A DNA stretch of 64,000 bases from Chitinophaga sp. (GCF_019236475.1 NZ_JAFAIX010000009.1:372001-436000), one strand, 5' to 3'; positions 24,692 through 34,966 are shown, counted from the first letter of the stretch. The notes: a model not told the origin generated them from the letters alone. Numbers and translations: made by a program.

Positions 24692-25969
24692 TTACAGTGC
24701 TTTCAATAAGTCGCGAATCGATTGATATACTTCCTCCAACTGCTCATCTGTAATGCAATAGGGTGGGAGTACATACAAGGTATTGCCAAGCGGGCGGAGC
24801 ATCACCCTTCTCTCTCTGAAAAACTGGTGCAGGAACGCTGCAATGTTATTCGTATATCCATCAGCGTTAGTGGTGATGAGATCAAATGCGATGATGGTGC
24901 CTTGTAATCTTGGATTTTTTATTTTGTCTGATTGCTGTAGTTCCTGCAGGAAAGCTGTGTGCGCCTGGTTAATGCGCTCCCTGTTTTGTGCGCAGTTGGG
25001 ATCTGTGAAGATATCCAGGCTGGCAAGCGCCACGGAGCAAGCTAGGGGATTTGCGGTGAAAGAGTGGCCATGAAACAGCGTTTTTAGTTTGTCATTGCTG
25101 AGAAATGCATCATAGATATTGCTGGTGCAGGTAGTGATACCTAGTGCCATACTACCACCAGTAAGGCCTTTGGATAAGCAAACCATGTCAGGGGGAGTCT
25201 GACAGTTTTCCATCGCGAAGTTTTTTCCGGTTCTGCCGAAGCCTGTCATTACTTCATCTGCGATGAGGAGGATGTTGTTGGTTTTACACCATTGCAAGAG
25301 TTGATCTAGCGGGGCCGCCTCATACATGAGCATGCCGCCAGCGCCCTGTACCAGTGGCTCAAATATGAAAGCTGCAATGGTAGTAGGATCTAAGTCTTTT
25401 ATTTGCGAGATGATGGTATCTGTATTGGAAGCAGTGGGCAGGTCTAGGAAATGTACTTCAAAGAGTAACTCATCAAAGACGCGGGTAAATACACTGCGGC
25501 CGCTGACACTCATTGCGCCGAAGGTATCGCCATGGTAAGCATTTTTGAAGGCCAGGAATTTAGTGCGGCGTTCTCCTTTATTGTCCCAGTATTGGAGGGC
25601 CATTTTCAACGCCACTTCTACGGCAGTGGAACCATTGTCGGAATAGAATACCCGGCGTTGGCCTTGCGGGAGCAATGGGAGGAGTCGCTCTGCGAGTTCT
25701 ACTGCTGGCTGATGGGTGTAGCCGGAGAAAATAATATGTTGTAGCTGAAAGGCTTGTTTGGACAGCATTTCCGCGATATGAGGATGTGCATGGCCGTGAA
25801 TATTTACCCACCAGCTACTGGTAGCATCTATATAGCTATTGTTTTGATCGTCAAAGAGGAGTGCCCCTTTGCCATGTGTGATGGCAATAGGTGCGGGCGC
25901 TGTTTGCATCTGCGTGTAAGGATGCCAAATAACCTGCTGGTCGCGCGCCGATAATGACAATTGTTGCAT
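24692..25969 (-). CDS. bioA: Adenosylmethionine-8-amino-7-oxononanoate aminotransferase
   Basis: 425 residues, the usual length. A PLP fold-type I class III aminotransferase that makes 7,8-diaminopelargonate, using S-adenosylmethionine as amino donor in biotin synthesis. The BioA-specific start QQVIWHPYTQM and the YIDATSSWWVNIHGH block are present; Asp238 in LIADEV and Lys267 in CLSKGLTGG are the PLP residues. No other bio gene is adjacent, so the biotin pathway is scattered here. It is 63 bases downstream of the hybrid kinase; a near-consensus TACCTTCG box at 25993-26000 suggests its own promoter. Confidence 0.94.
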   Translation of the reverse strand: MQQLSLSARDQQVIWHPYTQMQTAPAPIAITHGKGALLFDDQNNSYIDATSSWWVNIHGHAHPHIAEMLSKQAFQLQHIIFSGYTHQPAVELAERLLPLLPQGQRRVFYSDNGSTAVEVALKMALQYWDNKGERRTKFLAFKNAYHGDTFGAMSVSGRSVFTRVFDELLFEVHFLDLPTASNTDTIISQIKDLDPTTIAAFIFEPLVQGAGGMLMYEAAPLDQLLQWCKTNNILLIADEVMTGFGRTGKNFAMENCQTPPDMVCLSKGLTGGSMALGITTCTSNIYDAFLSNDKLKTLFHGHSFTANPLACSVALASLDIFTDPNCAQNRERINQAHTAFLQELQQSDKIKNPRLQGTIIAFDLITTNADGYTNNIAAFLHQFFRERRVMLRPLGNTLYVLPPYCITDEQLEEVYQSIRDLLKAL

Positions 25970-26032
25970 AATCCTTGCGATTGAATGAGCTGCGAAGGTA
26001 CAACAACCGACATAATGGTTGGTCTTTGAATT

Positions 26033-28582
26033 TTATTCGTAATACTTGGATAGCATTTTGTATAAATCCAGCGCTGCATAAGGTTTTGGCAGCACGTCTT
26101 TTACATGCAGGATGGACAGTTTATCTGCCACATCGGGCATGATATCCGCCGTGAGCACGATAATGAACGCATCTGGTTGAATCATTTTAATATGGGGGAT
26201 CGCTTCATAGCCATTCATTTCTGGCATATGTAAGTCGAGTATAATGCCATCGAATGTTTGTTCTTTTAAGCGCTCCAGGGCCTGTTTTCCATTGGTTGCG
26301 GTGGTGAGTCGTGCGCCGGATTTTTTCAGTTGCATTTCGATGATGCGCACATTGATCACATTATCTTCCACGATGAGTAGGTTCATATCCTGGAGGAAAC
26401 CAGCAGGGAATTGCTGAGGTTTATGTTGTTGGGGGTGAATAACCGGTATATCGAAACCGAGGGTGAACCGGAAGGCAGAACCTTTTCCTGGTGTGCTTTC
26501 CAAGGTGATATGGCCGCGTTGTAATTCTACCAGTTTGCGGGTGATGGCAAGGCCAAGCCCTGTACCGCCATGGCGGCGAGTAGTAGCCGCTTCTGCCTGT
26601 ACAAAAGTTTCAAATACTTTGTCATGCATTTCTGGCGCAATGCCGATACCGGTATCTCTCACGGTGAAGCCTATATGCGTTCTGTTGCCATGGTGTTCTT
26701 CCTGGTGGACTTCCACACATACAGAACCGGAGGGAGTGAATTTAATCGCGTTATTGATGAGGTTATTGAGGATTTGCCCCAGGCGTACAGGATCGCCCAT
26801 GATATGGTGGGGCAGGTCGTGATCTAGGGCGGTGAACAGTTTGATACCTTTTGCTTTAGCCAGCGGCTGATAGTTGCTAGCGATGCCGCGAATCAGGTCT
26901 GGCAGATGCACAGGAATATGTTCCAGTTCAATTTTACCGGCTTCAATTTTACTGAAGTCAAGTATATCATTGATGAGTCCTAGTAGGTGATTGGCGGAGA
27001 ATTGCAGACTTTCTATCACCTCTCTATCTTCGGGAAGATGATTTTCTTCCAGTATGCCGGAGATGCCTATAATAGCGTTGAGGGGTGTACGAATTTCATG
27101 GCTCATCACAGAAAGGAATTCGCTGCGGGAAGTAGCCGCTTTTTCTGCATTTTCTTTTGCTTTAAGCAATTCCAGTTCTGTTACTTTCTGGTTGGTGATA
27201 TCCATGATGATACCGCGGAAATGAGAAACTTGACCGTTTGTAAACACCGGCATGCCCACCGTTTTCACCCAGCTAGGAGTGCCTTTTGAGGAGATGTGGC
27301 GTAATTCCAGGCAATAAGATTTCTGATTTTCCAACAGATTATTGAAGGCTTCCGTGAAAATGGGCTTGTCTTCAGGATGGTAGAAAGAGGCGGCTATTTC
27401 CAATGATACTGGGAAGTCGTATGGAACTTCGCGGAGATCATAGACTTGTTTTGTCCAGAAGAGTTCGGAGGTATTGGTATTGAATTCCCAGCCACCGATA
27501 GCGCCCATTTGCTGACTGATATTCAGCAGGTGATTATTTTTTTCCAGGTCTGCTTTTGTTTGCCGGAAGCGGATTTCATCTTCTCTGTGTTTGGTAATGT
27601 TTTTAATCATCACGAGAATGCGCTTCTGACCGGGGATGCTACTTTTGATGAGCGACATTTTCATATTGTACCAGATCTGGACGGCCTGGCGTATATCCCG
27701 ATATTCATATTCTTGTGTAGTACCTGTTTGTAGGAGATCCTCTGCGAATTTTTCAAATATCAGCGCATTTTCTCCCATGGTTTCCCGGAGGGAGCGGCCA
27801 ATGACTTGCTCTTTGGGGCGGAAGAGTAGACTTTCATTATTACACCATACCCGCGTGAAGATCATGTCTTCATTCATTTCCAACACAATATCATCCAGTG
27901 TGGAGATGAGGGCATCAATATCAGAACGCATCAATTGATTGGCCTGTTCCTCTTTGAGGCGTTCTTTTTCCTGGTTATTGATATGCTGTAATAGCCCATA
28001 GCTCTGAATAAGCGGTTGTAGGGTATCGAAGAGGGAAGGGGAATAGCCGCCAGGTTTATTGCCGAGGCCAATCACCCCAATGAGTCTTCTATCAAATAAA
28101 ACAGGGATGCCTATAAAAGATTGGAGAGTGGGTAGGTTGGCAGGATAGCAAACCATATCCTCCTCCGGTAATGGATTATTACTAATGAAGGGAAGTTCAT
28201 TTTTTATGATCTGCCGGGAGAGGGCATCCATTTGCATGAATCGGAGACCATTATCCAATTCGCTGCCGTGGCGGCGTTTCATCTCCTGTAACCACTCTGG
28301 CCGGGTAACAGCCTGTAATTGCAGGGTGGGTACCTGATTGATGCCAGGCACTACTTCTCCGATAAAGCCGGTTTTACTCCCGGTAATGTCTAACAGACTT
28401 TGGAGAAAACTTTCATGCGTATACCTGGAATTCTTATTACGGGCCAATGCTTGGTGCATATTGCACAACATTCCCATAATCCTGGATAGCTGGTCAAGTT
28501 TCTCGTGAAGGGTAGGGATGTCCGTAATATCTTCTTCTCTCGCTGCTTGGGGCAGCAATACAGGTAGAGTTGTGGCCAGCAT
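26033..28582 (-). CDS. Cytosolic hybrid histidine kinase (GAF-PAS-PAS-HisKA-HATPase-REC)
   Basis: 849 residues from ATG 28582; a TTG two codons upstream is less likely. There is no membrane helix. Order: helical N-terminus, GAF (about 55-205), coiled coil, PAS (about 225-335), PAS with PAC (about 360-470), HisKA with phospho-accepting His495 in MSHEIRTPLNAIIG, HATPase (NNLINNAIKF, DTGIGI, GGTGLGLAI), and a C-terminal receiver with Asp783 in ILDLHMPEMNG and a KP switch lysine. It probably senses a cytosolic signal through GAF/PAS and phosphorylates its own receiver; the target relay protein is not adjacent. Confidence 0.9.
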   Translation of the reverse strand: MLATTLPVLLPQAAREEDITDIPTLHEKLDQLSRIMGMLCNMHQALARNKNSRYTHESFLQSLLDITGSKTGFIGEVVPGINQVPTLQLQAVTRPEWLQEMKRRHGSELDNGLRFMQMDALSRQIIKNELPFISNNPLPEEDMVCYPANLPTLQSFIGIPVLFDRRLIGVIGLGNKPGGYSPSLFDTLQPLIQSYGLLQHINNQEKERLKEEQANQLMRSDIDALISTLDDIVLEMNEDMIFTRVWCNNESLLFRPKEQVIGRSLRETMGENALIFEKFAEDLLQTGTTQEYEYRDIRQAVQIWYNMKMSLIKSSIPGQKRILVMIKNITKHREDEIRFRQTKADLEKNNHLLNISQQMGAIGGWEFNTNTSELFWTKQVYDLREVPYDFPVSLEIAASFYHPEDKPIFTEAFNNLLENQKSYCLELRHISSKGTPSWVKTVGMPVFTNGQVSHFRGIIMDITNQKVTELELLKAKENAEKAATSRSEFLSVMSHEIRTPLNAIIGISGILEENHLPEDREVIESLQFSANHLLGLINDILDFSKIEAGKIELEHIPVHLPDLIRGIASNYQPLAKAKGIKLFTALDHDLPHHIMGDPVRLGQILNNLINNAIKFTPSGSVCVEVHQEEHHGNRTHIGFTVRDTGIGIAPEMHDKVFETFVQAEAATTRRHGGTGLGLAITRKLVELQRGHITLESTPGKGSAFRFTLGFDIPVIHPQQHKPQQFPAGFLQDMNLLIVEDNVINVRIIEMQLKKSGARLTTATNGKQALERLKEQTFDGIILDLHMPEMNGYEAIPHIKMIQPDAFIIVLTADIMPDVADKLSILHVKDVLPKPYAALDLYKMLSKYYE

Positions 28583-28820
28583 GAGCAAATCAGGTTTTAG
28601 TTGTAAAGCGAACAGGTTTTCAATGTTACGTTGGAATCGTCAAGTTTTAGCTACGCTACAGCGGCATGGATTATGACCGTTCAGATGTTTCTTTTAATGG
28701 ATTAGCTAGGAAAATAAATTTACTAAAAATACAATTCCAGCCAAGTTATTTTTTCGCACAGCAAATGTGGAGATCATGTGCAGATTGTGTGCATAAGAAT
28801 GGAGGGGGTAACATGTATTT

Positions 28821-28849
28821 AGCGGGCAGCAGCGCGACTACTGCCCGCT
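28821..28849. terminator. Hairpin after the LTA-synthase-like gene
   Basis: AGCGGGCAG (28821-28829) and CTGCCCGCT (28841-28849) form a perfect 9-bp stem ten bases past the stop of the minus-strand gene. The U-tract is poor. Confidence 0.5.
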
Positions 28850-28858
28850 GGTAAAGTA

Positions 28859-30808
28859 TTATTTGCGCATGCCTCCGGTTTTGAAGAGGGTGTATGCGGA
28901 TTGGTAATTAGCAACTGCCTTTTTCAGTAATGTGCTGTCCATTGCATTTGGCTGTAAATCGCCACTGCCGGGCTTTACCAAGAAAGATTGCGCCTTTTGC
29001 TGCGGACTGAGAATAATTAGTTTTCCAGGCTCCAAGTAACCCAGTAGTTGATAAGTACTAATCATCGCTCTTTGTTGATAAGTGGAGTCTAACACATTCT
29101 TTCCGTATAGGTTACTATCATACGACCAATGCAGGAGTCCTAACAGTGTGGGGTAAATATCCAACTGTGAACACATCGCGGATATTTCCTGAGGGGCTTG
29201 TCCGGGTACATTGTACAACATGCATGGAATATGGTATTTGTTGACTTCAATTTCATTCTTACCTGCACTGCTGGCGCAATGATCAGCAACAAATACGATA
29301 ATGGTATTCTTAAACCATGGTTTATCTTTTATCTGACGTAGAAATTCGCCGATTGCGTAATCGGTATATTTCACGGCGCCATCTCTGCCAGTATGGGAGG
29401 GGATATCAATTTTTCCATCTGGATAAGTGAAGGGACGGTGATTGGAAACCGTCATCACAAAATCAAAGAAAGGCTTGCCTGCAGCATGTTTTGCATCTGC
29501 ATTCCTGATCACTGCGGCATAGATATCTTCGTCGCATACACCCCATGCATTTTCGAATTGTACTTCGCTGTCTTTGAAGTTGGTGCGTTTGGTAGGGAAA
29601 TTATCGCCTACCAATCGGTGGCGCAATCTATCGTGGATATCGAAGCCGTTATTTCCGAAAAACTGGTTCATATTATCGAAGTAACCATCGCCGCCATAGA
29701 AGAAGGTGCGGTCGTAGCCCGCTTTTGCGAAGATGCTGCTAATACCGAAGAGTCCTTCGTTGTTTTTTCTTCTAACGATGCTTTGGCCAGGCGTAGGTGG
29801 AACTGCCAGTGTGAGGGCTTCCATACCCCGCACGGTTCGAGTACCAGTAGCATAGAGGTTTGTAAACAGGATACTTTCTTTCGCGATACTGTCTAGTACA
29901 GGTGTGATATTTCGTCCGGAGCCGAAACGGGCCATGAAATCGGCGCTGAAGCTTTCAATCGTGACCATGATTACATTCGGGCGAGTGCTGGTGGTGGTAT
30001 CTGTAACATGTCGGTAAATGCTGCTGCCGTTTTCCAGAAAACTGCTGTTACCTGCTTGCAGCAAGGCACGCATCTCCCGAAACACTGCTCCATTGTCCTC
30101 CATCAAATAATACTTGTCATACGGCAGTTCATTGTTCACGAAGGCTGATGCGAAACTATAAATACCCGCTTTGGAAAGTTCTTGCTGGTAGCGGTTTTTG
30201 CCCGTTTCTGCCCAACTATTGCTGATCAGGAGGAGATGCGCAGTTGTCGCGCCCACGATCAGTACTGTTAGCAACAGTCGCTTACCGATAGGGGTATACG
30301 ACTGGAAGCTAGCTTTGAACATCCCTCTGCGCGCTGCTAGCCAGGTCACTAGTGCAGTTGCCAGCAATACGCCGCCAATCAATAATGGCAGGGGATAGGA
30401 CTGATTGATATTACTAATAACTTCATAAGTATACAGGAGGTAATCCACTGCAATGAAGTCGAACCGGGCGGCATATTCCCCCCAGAAAGTAAATTCAGCG
30501 AAAAATGAGAAGATGGTAATCAGTACTGCGAGGAAGAAACCGAAATAAGTAAAAATCCTGTTAAACAGGGTATTATTCAGTTTTTGTGGCAGTATCAGCA
30601 GGTAAATGGCGTATGCCAGGGTGAAAAACAAGGCCACTCCCAGGTCAAACACAAAGCCTTTTGCGAAAACGCTAATAATACCACCAAAGGTAAGACTAGC
30701 TTCGGAAAAGGAGGAAAGCAAGAGTGCACATCTTACTATCGTCGAAAGCGTCAGATATAAAAGGATATAACCAAACTGAACGCTGTAGCGGTTTAAAGTT
30801 GGCTTCAT
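28859..30808 (-). CDS. LTA synthase-like membrane sulfatase/phosphotransferase
   Basis: 649 residues. Five N-terminal membrane helices (within about 1-200) are followed by an extracytoplasmic alkaline-phosphatase-superfamily domain. Metal and nucleophile segments are visible: VTIESFSADF, TGTRTVRGMEALTL (nucleophile Thr), and FVADHCAS with NHRPF. In Gram-positives such enzymes polymerise glycerol-phosphate; in Bacteroidota they more likely transfer phospho-groups onto periplasmic glycans or lipids. The acceptor is unknown. It is downstream of the TonB receptor, with a TACCTTCG box at 30827-30834 that may give it a separate promoter. Confidence 0.82.
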   Translation of the reverse strand: MKPTLNRYSVQFGYILLYLTLSTIVRCALLLSSFSEASLTFGGIISVFAKGFVFDLGVALFFTLAYAIYLLILPQKLNNTLFNRIFTYFGFFLAVLITIFSFFAEFTFWGEYAARFDFIAVDYLLYTYEVISNINQSYPLPLLIGGVLLATALVTWLAARRGMFKASFQSYTPIGKRLLLTVLIVGATTAHLLLISNSWAETGKNRYQQELSKAGIYSFASAFVNNELPYDKYYLMEDNGAVFREMRALLQAGNSSFLENGSSIYRHVTDTTTSTRPNVIMVTIESFSADFMARFGSGRNITPVLDSIAKESILFTNLYATGTRTVRGMEALTLAVPPTPGQSIVRRKNNEGLFGISSIFAKAGYDRTFFYGGDGYFDNMNQFFGNNGFDIHDRLRHRLVGDNFPTKRTNFKDSEVQFENAWGVCDEDIYAAVIRNADAKHAAGKPFFDFVMTVSNHRPFTYPDGKIDIPSHTGRDGAVKYTDYAIGEFLRQIKDKPWFKNTIIVFVADHCASSAGKNEIEVNKYHIPCMLYNVPGQAPQEISAMCSQLDIYPTLLGLLHWSYDSNLYGKNVLDSTYQQRAMISTYQLLGYLEPGKLIILSPQQKAQSFLVKPGSGDLQPNAMDSTLLKKAVANYQSAYTLFKTGGMRK

Positions 30809-30826
30809 TAAAATAACATTAGACCG

Positions 30827-30834
30827 CGAAGGTA
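30827..30834 (-). promoter_or_regulatory. Possible -7 box of the LTA-synthase-like gene
   Basis: TACCTTCG on the minus strand differs from TAnnTTTG at one position. The identical octamer stands before bioA (25993-26000). Confidence 0.3.
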
Positions 30835-30866
30835 CACTCTTGCTTTATAAAACTGACTTTTATTTT

Positions 30867-32825
30867 CTAAAGGTCAAATTTCACGGAGAAATTGATGGTT
30901 CTACCGTCTATTGGACCCCATAAAGGTTGGAAAGTAGGATTGGAAACGCTGCCTGTCCAGAGTGGCATATGCTTACCCTGACGGGCATCAAACAGGTTTT
31001 CCCCGTTCAGCACCAGGGTAATATGATCGCCAATTTTTCTAGAGATCATCGCTGCCCAGAACCAATAGTTCGGCGCTTTCTCGTTGTTGTAGAGGTATTG
31101 GTTACCAATCCAGCTATTTTCTATCCCAAAACGCCATTTTCCCTCGATTTCATAAGCCAAAGTAGCTGCGAATTTATCTTGTGGCGCGAAAGGGACATTG
31201 GTTTTAGTGGCGTCTGTGTAGTGAGAAGCAGTATGGTTATAACCCAGGTAGAGTTCCAGGTCATCATATTTCATGCGAACATAGGTATCGGTACCCAGAC
31301 TGTTCACCGCATATGGCTGATTTTCCAGGAAGACTTTGGCAGGATTTGTTTGATTTGGAAGAATCGGATCGGTGATATGGGTATAGTAGAACGCTTGGTT
31401 CAGGGTAATATCCAGTTCATCGATACGGGTATGCCAGTTACCGTCGAAATTCAGGCCAGTACTGCGTTCTGATTTAACGTTAGCACCCAGTGGCAGCAGG
31501 TAGCGGTAACCGATGGTTTGTGTTTGGGTGGTGAAGATAGCTGGAGATTTGTAACCTGTACCAGCACTGAGGCGGATCGACAGATCGTCTGTAGGTCTGT
31601 ACATCACAGCGAGGCGCGGTAATACGTACCATCCGAAAACATTGTGGTGATCCGCACGTAAGCCTGCTTCTGCCAGCCATTTATCGGAGATATGGAATCC
31701 ATCCTGCACGAATGCACCAATGGTCTGGTAGTTATAATTATTAATCAGGGAGCTATCGCCATGACCACGTTGATAGTTTTCGGTATTGTTGTTCAAGCCG
31801 AACACCATATCATTGCGACCCGCTTTTTTGTTATAGGACGCTTCCGCGTAGGTATTGGCTTGGCGGCCATCCAGTACAAAAGACCCTTCGGTGTTGGTCA
31901 GGTTATAAAAGCTGCCATTACCTTTAACGGTGAGGGTACCGCCGCCCAGGTTGCGTTGGGTATATTGGAGGTCCACACTGTTGCGGTTACTGTTGTTAAT
32001 CTCCGTATAGGTGTGTACGTTATCTGCATGATGATCGAGGACCTGCATATCTCCCCCTTCTCTTTTCTCAAAAGTTCCAGTGTAACCTGCTTGGAGGGTA
32101 CTGTTAGGGTTCAGGTACCAGAAGAATCGTGGATGCACGATATACTGGCGTACGCGGGGAACATCGGAGAAGCCGTCGTTGTTGACATCCACGGGATTTT
32201 GAGAGGTAACGCCGCCGAAGAAGGTCATGCCGAATTTACCCCAGCGTTGGGCGTAGTAGCCGTTGAAGTTCTTTTCTTTTAATGTAGAACCATTGGCCAG
32301 TAAGGTCAGTTCCGGTTTGCTGGTAGGTGTTTTGGAGATGAAGTTGATCATACCAGCGATGGCGCCACCGCCATAGAGGGTAGAAACGGAACCTTTAATG
32401 ATTTCAATCTGCTTCAGGTCCAGTGGTGGAATGGCCAGTACGCCAAAGTTTCCGCTGAGGCCTTCATATTGCGGTAATCCATCGCGGAGCAGTTGGGTAT
32501 ACTTACCATCTAGGCCCTGCATACGGATTGCATTGTTGCCGCTAACAGCAGATGTGTTTTGAATATGTATAACGGATAAGTCGCCCAGGATACTGGCAAC
32601 GTTACCGGGTTTGATGCTGGCTTCTTCAATCATTTCCTCTTTGCCCAGTACTTCTACTTTCATGGGGAGGTTTTCAATGCGGCTGTTATTACGTGTAGAC
32701 GAGATCGTTACTCCTTCTAGTTCTTTTACAGAGGATATCGTGTCCTTTTTTGGAGCAGTGGTGTCCTGCTGTGCTACTGCGGATAAACTGACGCATAGTA
32801 CAGCGGCTGTTGTTAGAAATTTCAT
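30867..32825 (-). CDS. TonB-dependent receptor (siderophore/metal-type)
   Basis: 652 residues from ATG 32825 (MKFLTTAAVLCVSLSAVAQQ, a clear signal peptide); a GTG seven codons earlier is less likely. It has no carboxypeptidase-like domain. The plug (about 45-160) contains IRMQGLDGKYTQLLRDGLP and IEIIKGSVSTLYGGGAIAGMINFISK, and the rest is a 22-strand barrel. This compact build resembles ferric-siderophore, vitamin B12 or copper receptors more than glycan SusC proteins. It is 64 bases downstream of a sensor kinase and response regulator on the same strand, so its expression is probably controlled by that pair. The ligand is unknown. Confidence 0.88.
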   Translation of the reverse strand: MKFLTTAAVLCVSLSAVAQQDTTAPKKDTISSVKELEGVTISSTRNNSRIENLPMKVEVLGKEEMIEEASIKPGNVASILGDLSVIHIQNTSAVSGNNAIRMQGLDGKYTQLLRDGLPQYEGLSGNFGVLAIPPLDLKQIEIIKGSVSTLYGGGAIAGMINFISKTPTSKPELTLLANGSTLKEKNFNGYYAQRWGKFGMTFFGGVTSQNPVDVNNDGFSDVPRVRQYIVHPRFFWYLNPNSTLQAGYTGTFEKREGGDMQVLDHHADNVHTYTEINNSNRNSVDLQYTQRNLGGGTLTVKGNGSFYNLTNTEGSFVLDGRQANTYAEASYNKKAGRNDMVFGLNNNTENYQRGHGDSSLINNYNYQTIGAFVQDGFHISDKWLAEAGLRADHHNVFGWYVLPRLAVMYRPTDDLSIRLSAGTGYKSPAIFTTQTQTIGYRYLLPLGANVKSERSTGLNFDGNWHTRIDELDITLNQAFYYTHITDPILPNQTNPAKVFLENQPYAVNSLGTDTYVRMKYDDLELYLGYNHTASHYTDATKTNVPFAPQDKFAATLAYEIEGKWRFGIENSWIGNQYLYNNEKAPNYWFWAAMISRKIGDHITLVLNGENLFDARQGKHMPLWTGSVSNPTFQPLWGPIDGRTINFSVKFDL

Positions 32826-32889
32826 AAACTGATAGATTAATTCCACTACAAAGAAACGTAGTGATTTTGGAGTAAATCTGTATTCAGCT

Positions 32890-34155
32890 TTAAGAAATTG
32901 CAGTCACTGTAAAAGTGTGGAACGGAGATTGGAAATGATAGCTGATATTCAAGCCTGCAGCATCAGTAATTTTTTTGCAGATAGCCAGTCCTAGTCCATT
33001 AGAGGCGCTATGGCTGACCTGTTGTTTTTTAAAGCGTTGAAAGAGACTACTCTCGGGGATTTCCGTATAGTCGCTGCTGTTAGTGATGACAAGTGTAGTT
33101 GCACTCAGTGTGACGCGAATACTTCCGCCTGGCATGTTGTATTTGATCGCATTTCCCAACAGGTTACTAACAAGAATATCTGCCAGTGCGGGGTGTAGTT
33201 GCCAGTTGGCCGGCTGTATATCTGATTCGATGGTGATTTGCTTTTCTGCCATCAATTCATCGAAGAGTTGCAGGTATTTATCTGTTACTGCCGCCATGTC
33301 TGTGCGTTCCGTGAAATGGAATTGTTGATTTTCAATTTTGGCGATCAGCAGCAGGTTGTGGTTGAGCCTGGAGAGGCGTTGTAGTTCATCCGAGCTTTGG
33401 GTAATGGCTTTCAGTTGTTCTTCAGAAAGGGTATCGTCTTGCAGGAGTAGTTCCAACTTGCCTTGTACGATGGCGAGTGGCGTTTGCATTTCATGGGCGG
33501 CATCTTCCGTGAGTTCCTTCATGGTCGTGTAATCCTGCGAGATGCGTGTAGTCATGCTGTTGAGGGCATCGTTCAGTTGATTGAATTCATGCACTTTTGT
33601 TTTATTGAATTGAGGTATGACCGTTTTACTGAGTTGCAGGTGACGGATTTTATCGAGCGTATCGTAAAAAGGTCTCCAGACTTTCTTACTGATGATGAAA
33701 TTAAAGAGGATGGCGAAGAACAGCAGACCGGCAAAAGCCAGCAGCATTACATGGATAATATTTTTGAGTAGGTCATCTTTTTCAATCTGTGATTTACGCA
33801 TCACCAGCAGGTAATTGTGGCCATGGAAGCTGATTACCTGGGAGAGTTCCCGGAATGGTGCGTAGGAGTCTTCCGGCTCCTGATAGATGCGTACTCCATT
33901 GAGCTTGGGTTTCTGTTGGATGGGCTGGTCCGTAGGGGTGAGGGAGAATTCCGGCGTTTTCAGGAGGAGCACCGCATTATCGACCTTGGCGGTGTCGAGG
34001 TAGCGCATCCATTGAATTTTATCGTTGATGAGTTCTTCGTCGGTTTCGTGCCTGATTTCCTTATCGAATTTTTTGAAAAGATAACCTGCACCGATGGCAA
34101 ATATCGGCAGCATGATAATAAGGAAATAAAGCGTAGACCTGGTAAGAAGCTTCAT
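32890..34155 (-). CDS. Sensor histidine kinase next to the TonB receptor
   Basis: 421 residues. Two membrane helices (about 8-27 and 134-156) flank a periplasmic sensor of about 105 residues. HisKA carries His221 in AAHEMQTPLAIVQGK, and the HATPase has LLGNAIKYNMPGG and NGLGLAICKK. The periplasmic part has no recognised fold. It lies 13 bases after the response regulator and 64 bases before the receptor gene, so signal and target are probably the receptor's substrate. Classical HK of the EnvZ/CusS-like class by layout. Confidence 0.9.
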   Translation of the reverse strand: MKLLTRSTLYFLIIMLPIFAIGAGYLFKKFDKEIRHETDEELINDKIQWMRYLDTAKVDNAVLLLKTPEFSLTPTDQPIQQKPKLNGVRIYQEPEDSYAPFRELSQVISFHGHNYLLVMRKSQIEKDDLLKNIIHVMLLAFAGLLFFAILFNFIISKKVWRPFYDTLDKIRHLQLSKTVIPQFNKTKVHEFNQLNDALNSMTTRISQDYTTMKELTEDAAHEMQTPLAIVQGKLELLLQDDTLSEEQLKAITQSSDELQRLSRLNHNLLLIAKIENQQFHFTERTDMAAVTDKYLQLFDELMAEKQITIESDIQPANWQLHPALADILVSNLLGNAIKYNMPGGSIRVTLSATTLVITNSSDYTEIPESSLFQRFKKQQVSHSASNGLGLAICKKITDAAGLNISYHFQSPFHTFTVTAIS

Positions 34156-34168
34156 GATATTTTAATGA

Positions 34169-34840
34169 TTAACCGAAGCGGTAACCTGCACCGTAAACAG
34201 TTTTGATATAATCTTCTCCGCCTGCTTCCAGCATCTTTTTGCGGAGATTTTTGATGTGTGTATAGATAAAATCGTAGGAGCCTGCCTGATCGTAGGAGTC
34301 GCCCCAGAGGTGCCCGGCGAGGGCCGATTTTGTAATCACGCGGTGTTGATTGGCAATTAAGTACAACAACAGTTGGTATTCTTTGCCGGTAAGTGTAATC
34401 GACCGCTCGTTGATGAAAACAGTTTTGGAAGCAGGTTTGATGGTGATCTCATTAAAATTAATACTGGTATTGCCATCAAAATTTTTCCGACGCAGGAGTG
34501 CGTTGATGCGTGCGTTGAGTTCGGAAAGGTGGAAAGGTTTGGTGAGATAGTCGTCGGCCCCTAATTCTAATCCATGCAATTTATCTTCCAGGGAATCTTT
34601 TGCAGAGATAATAATAATACCCGCATTGGAACTCATTTGTTTCAGCTCCTTCACCACTTCCAGGCCACTGCCAAAAGGCAATGTGATATCCGCAATGATG
34701 CAATCATATTCGAATTCATTCACCTTATTAATCGCTTCCCGGAAATCCGCCGCTATTTCGCAGACATATCCTTGTCGTTCAAGATATTGCTGGATAGCAG
34801 TTCTGAGCGCTGGTTCATCTTCTATTATAAGCAGTTTCAT
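34169..34840 (-). CDS. OmpR-family response regulator
   Basis: 223 residues from ATG 34840 (MKLLIIEDEP). A 30-codon upstream extension runs into the divergent promoter region and lacks receiver character, so it is rejected. The receiver has the acidic pair in IIEDEP, phospho-accepting Asp51 in IIADITLP and the switch Lys in LTKPFH. The C-terminal winged helix (about 125-223) ends TVYGAGYRFG. It is first in a regulator-kinase-receptor unit and divergent from the patatin gene. Confidence 0.93.
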   Translation of the reverse strand: MKLLIIEDEPALRTAIQQYLERQGYVCEIAADFREAINKVNEFEYDCIIADITLPFGSGLEVVKELKQMSSNAGIIIISAKDSLEDKLHGLELGADDYLTKPFHLSELNARINALLRRKNFDGNTSINFNEITIKPASKTVFINERSITLTGKEYQLLLYLIANQHRVITKSALAGHLWGDSYDQAGSYDFIYTHIKNLRKKMLEAGGEDYIKTVYGAGYRFG

Positions 34841-34966
34841 GCGGTAAAAGTAGGTATTATTCCTAAAGGAATTCTGAAGCTGGAGAAAGGTAAGATAAAT
34901 TAACAAATAAGATAATTTATCGGGAGACACGATCCAATTTCTGCCGCCGTTTTATATCTTAGCCAA

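Noticed and set aside
28666..28854. 62-codon plus-strand frame in the gap between the hybrid kinase and the LTA-synthase-like gene
   Set aside because: No promoter, no family resemblance, and it ends within the terminator-like hairpin of the neighbouring gene.
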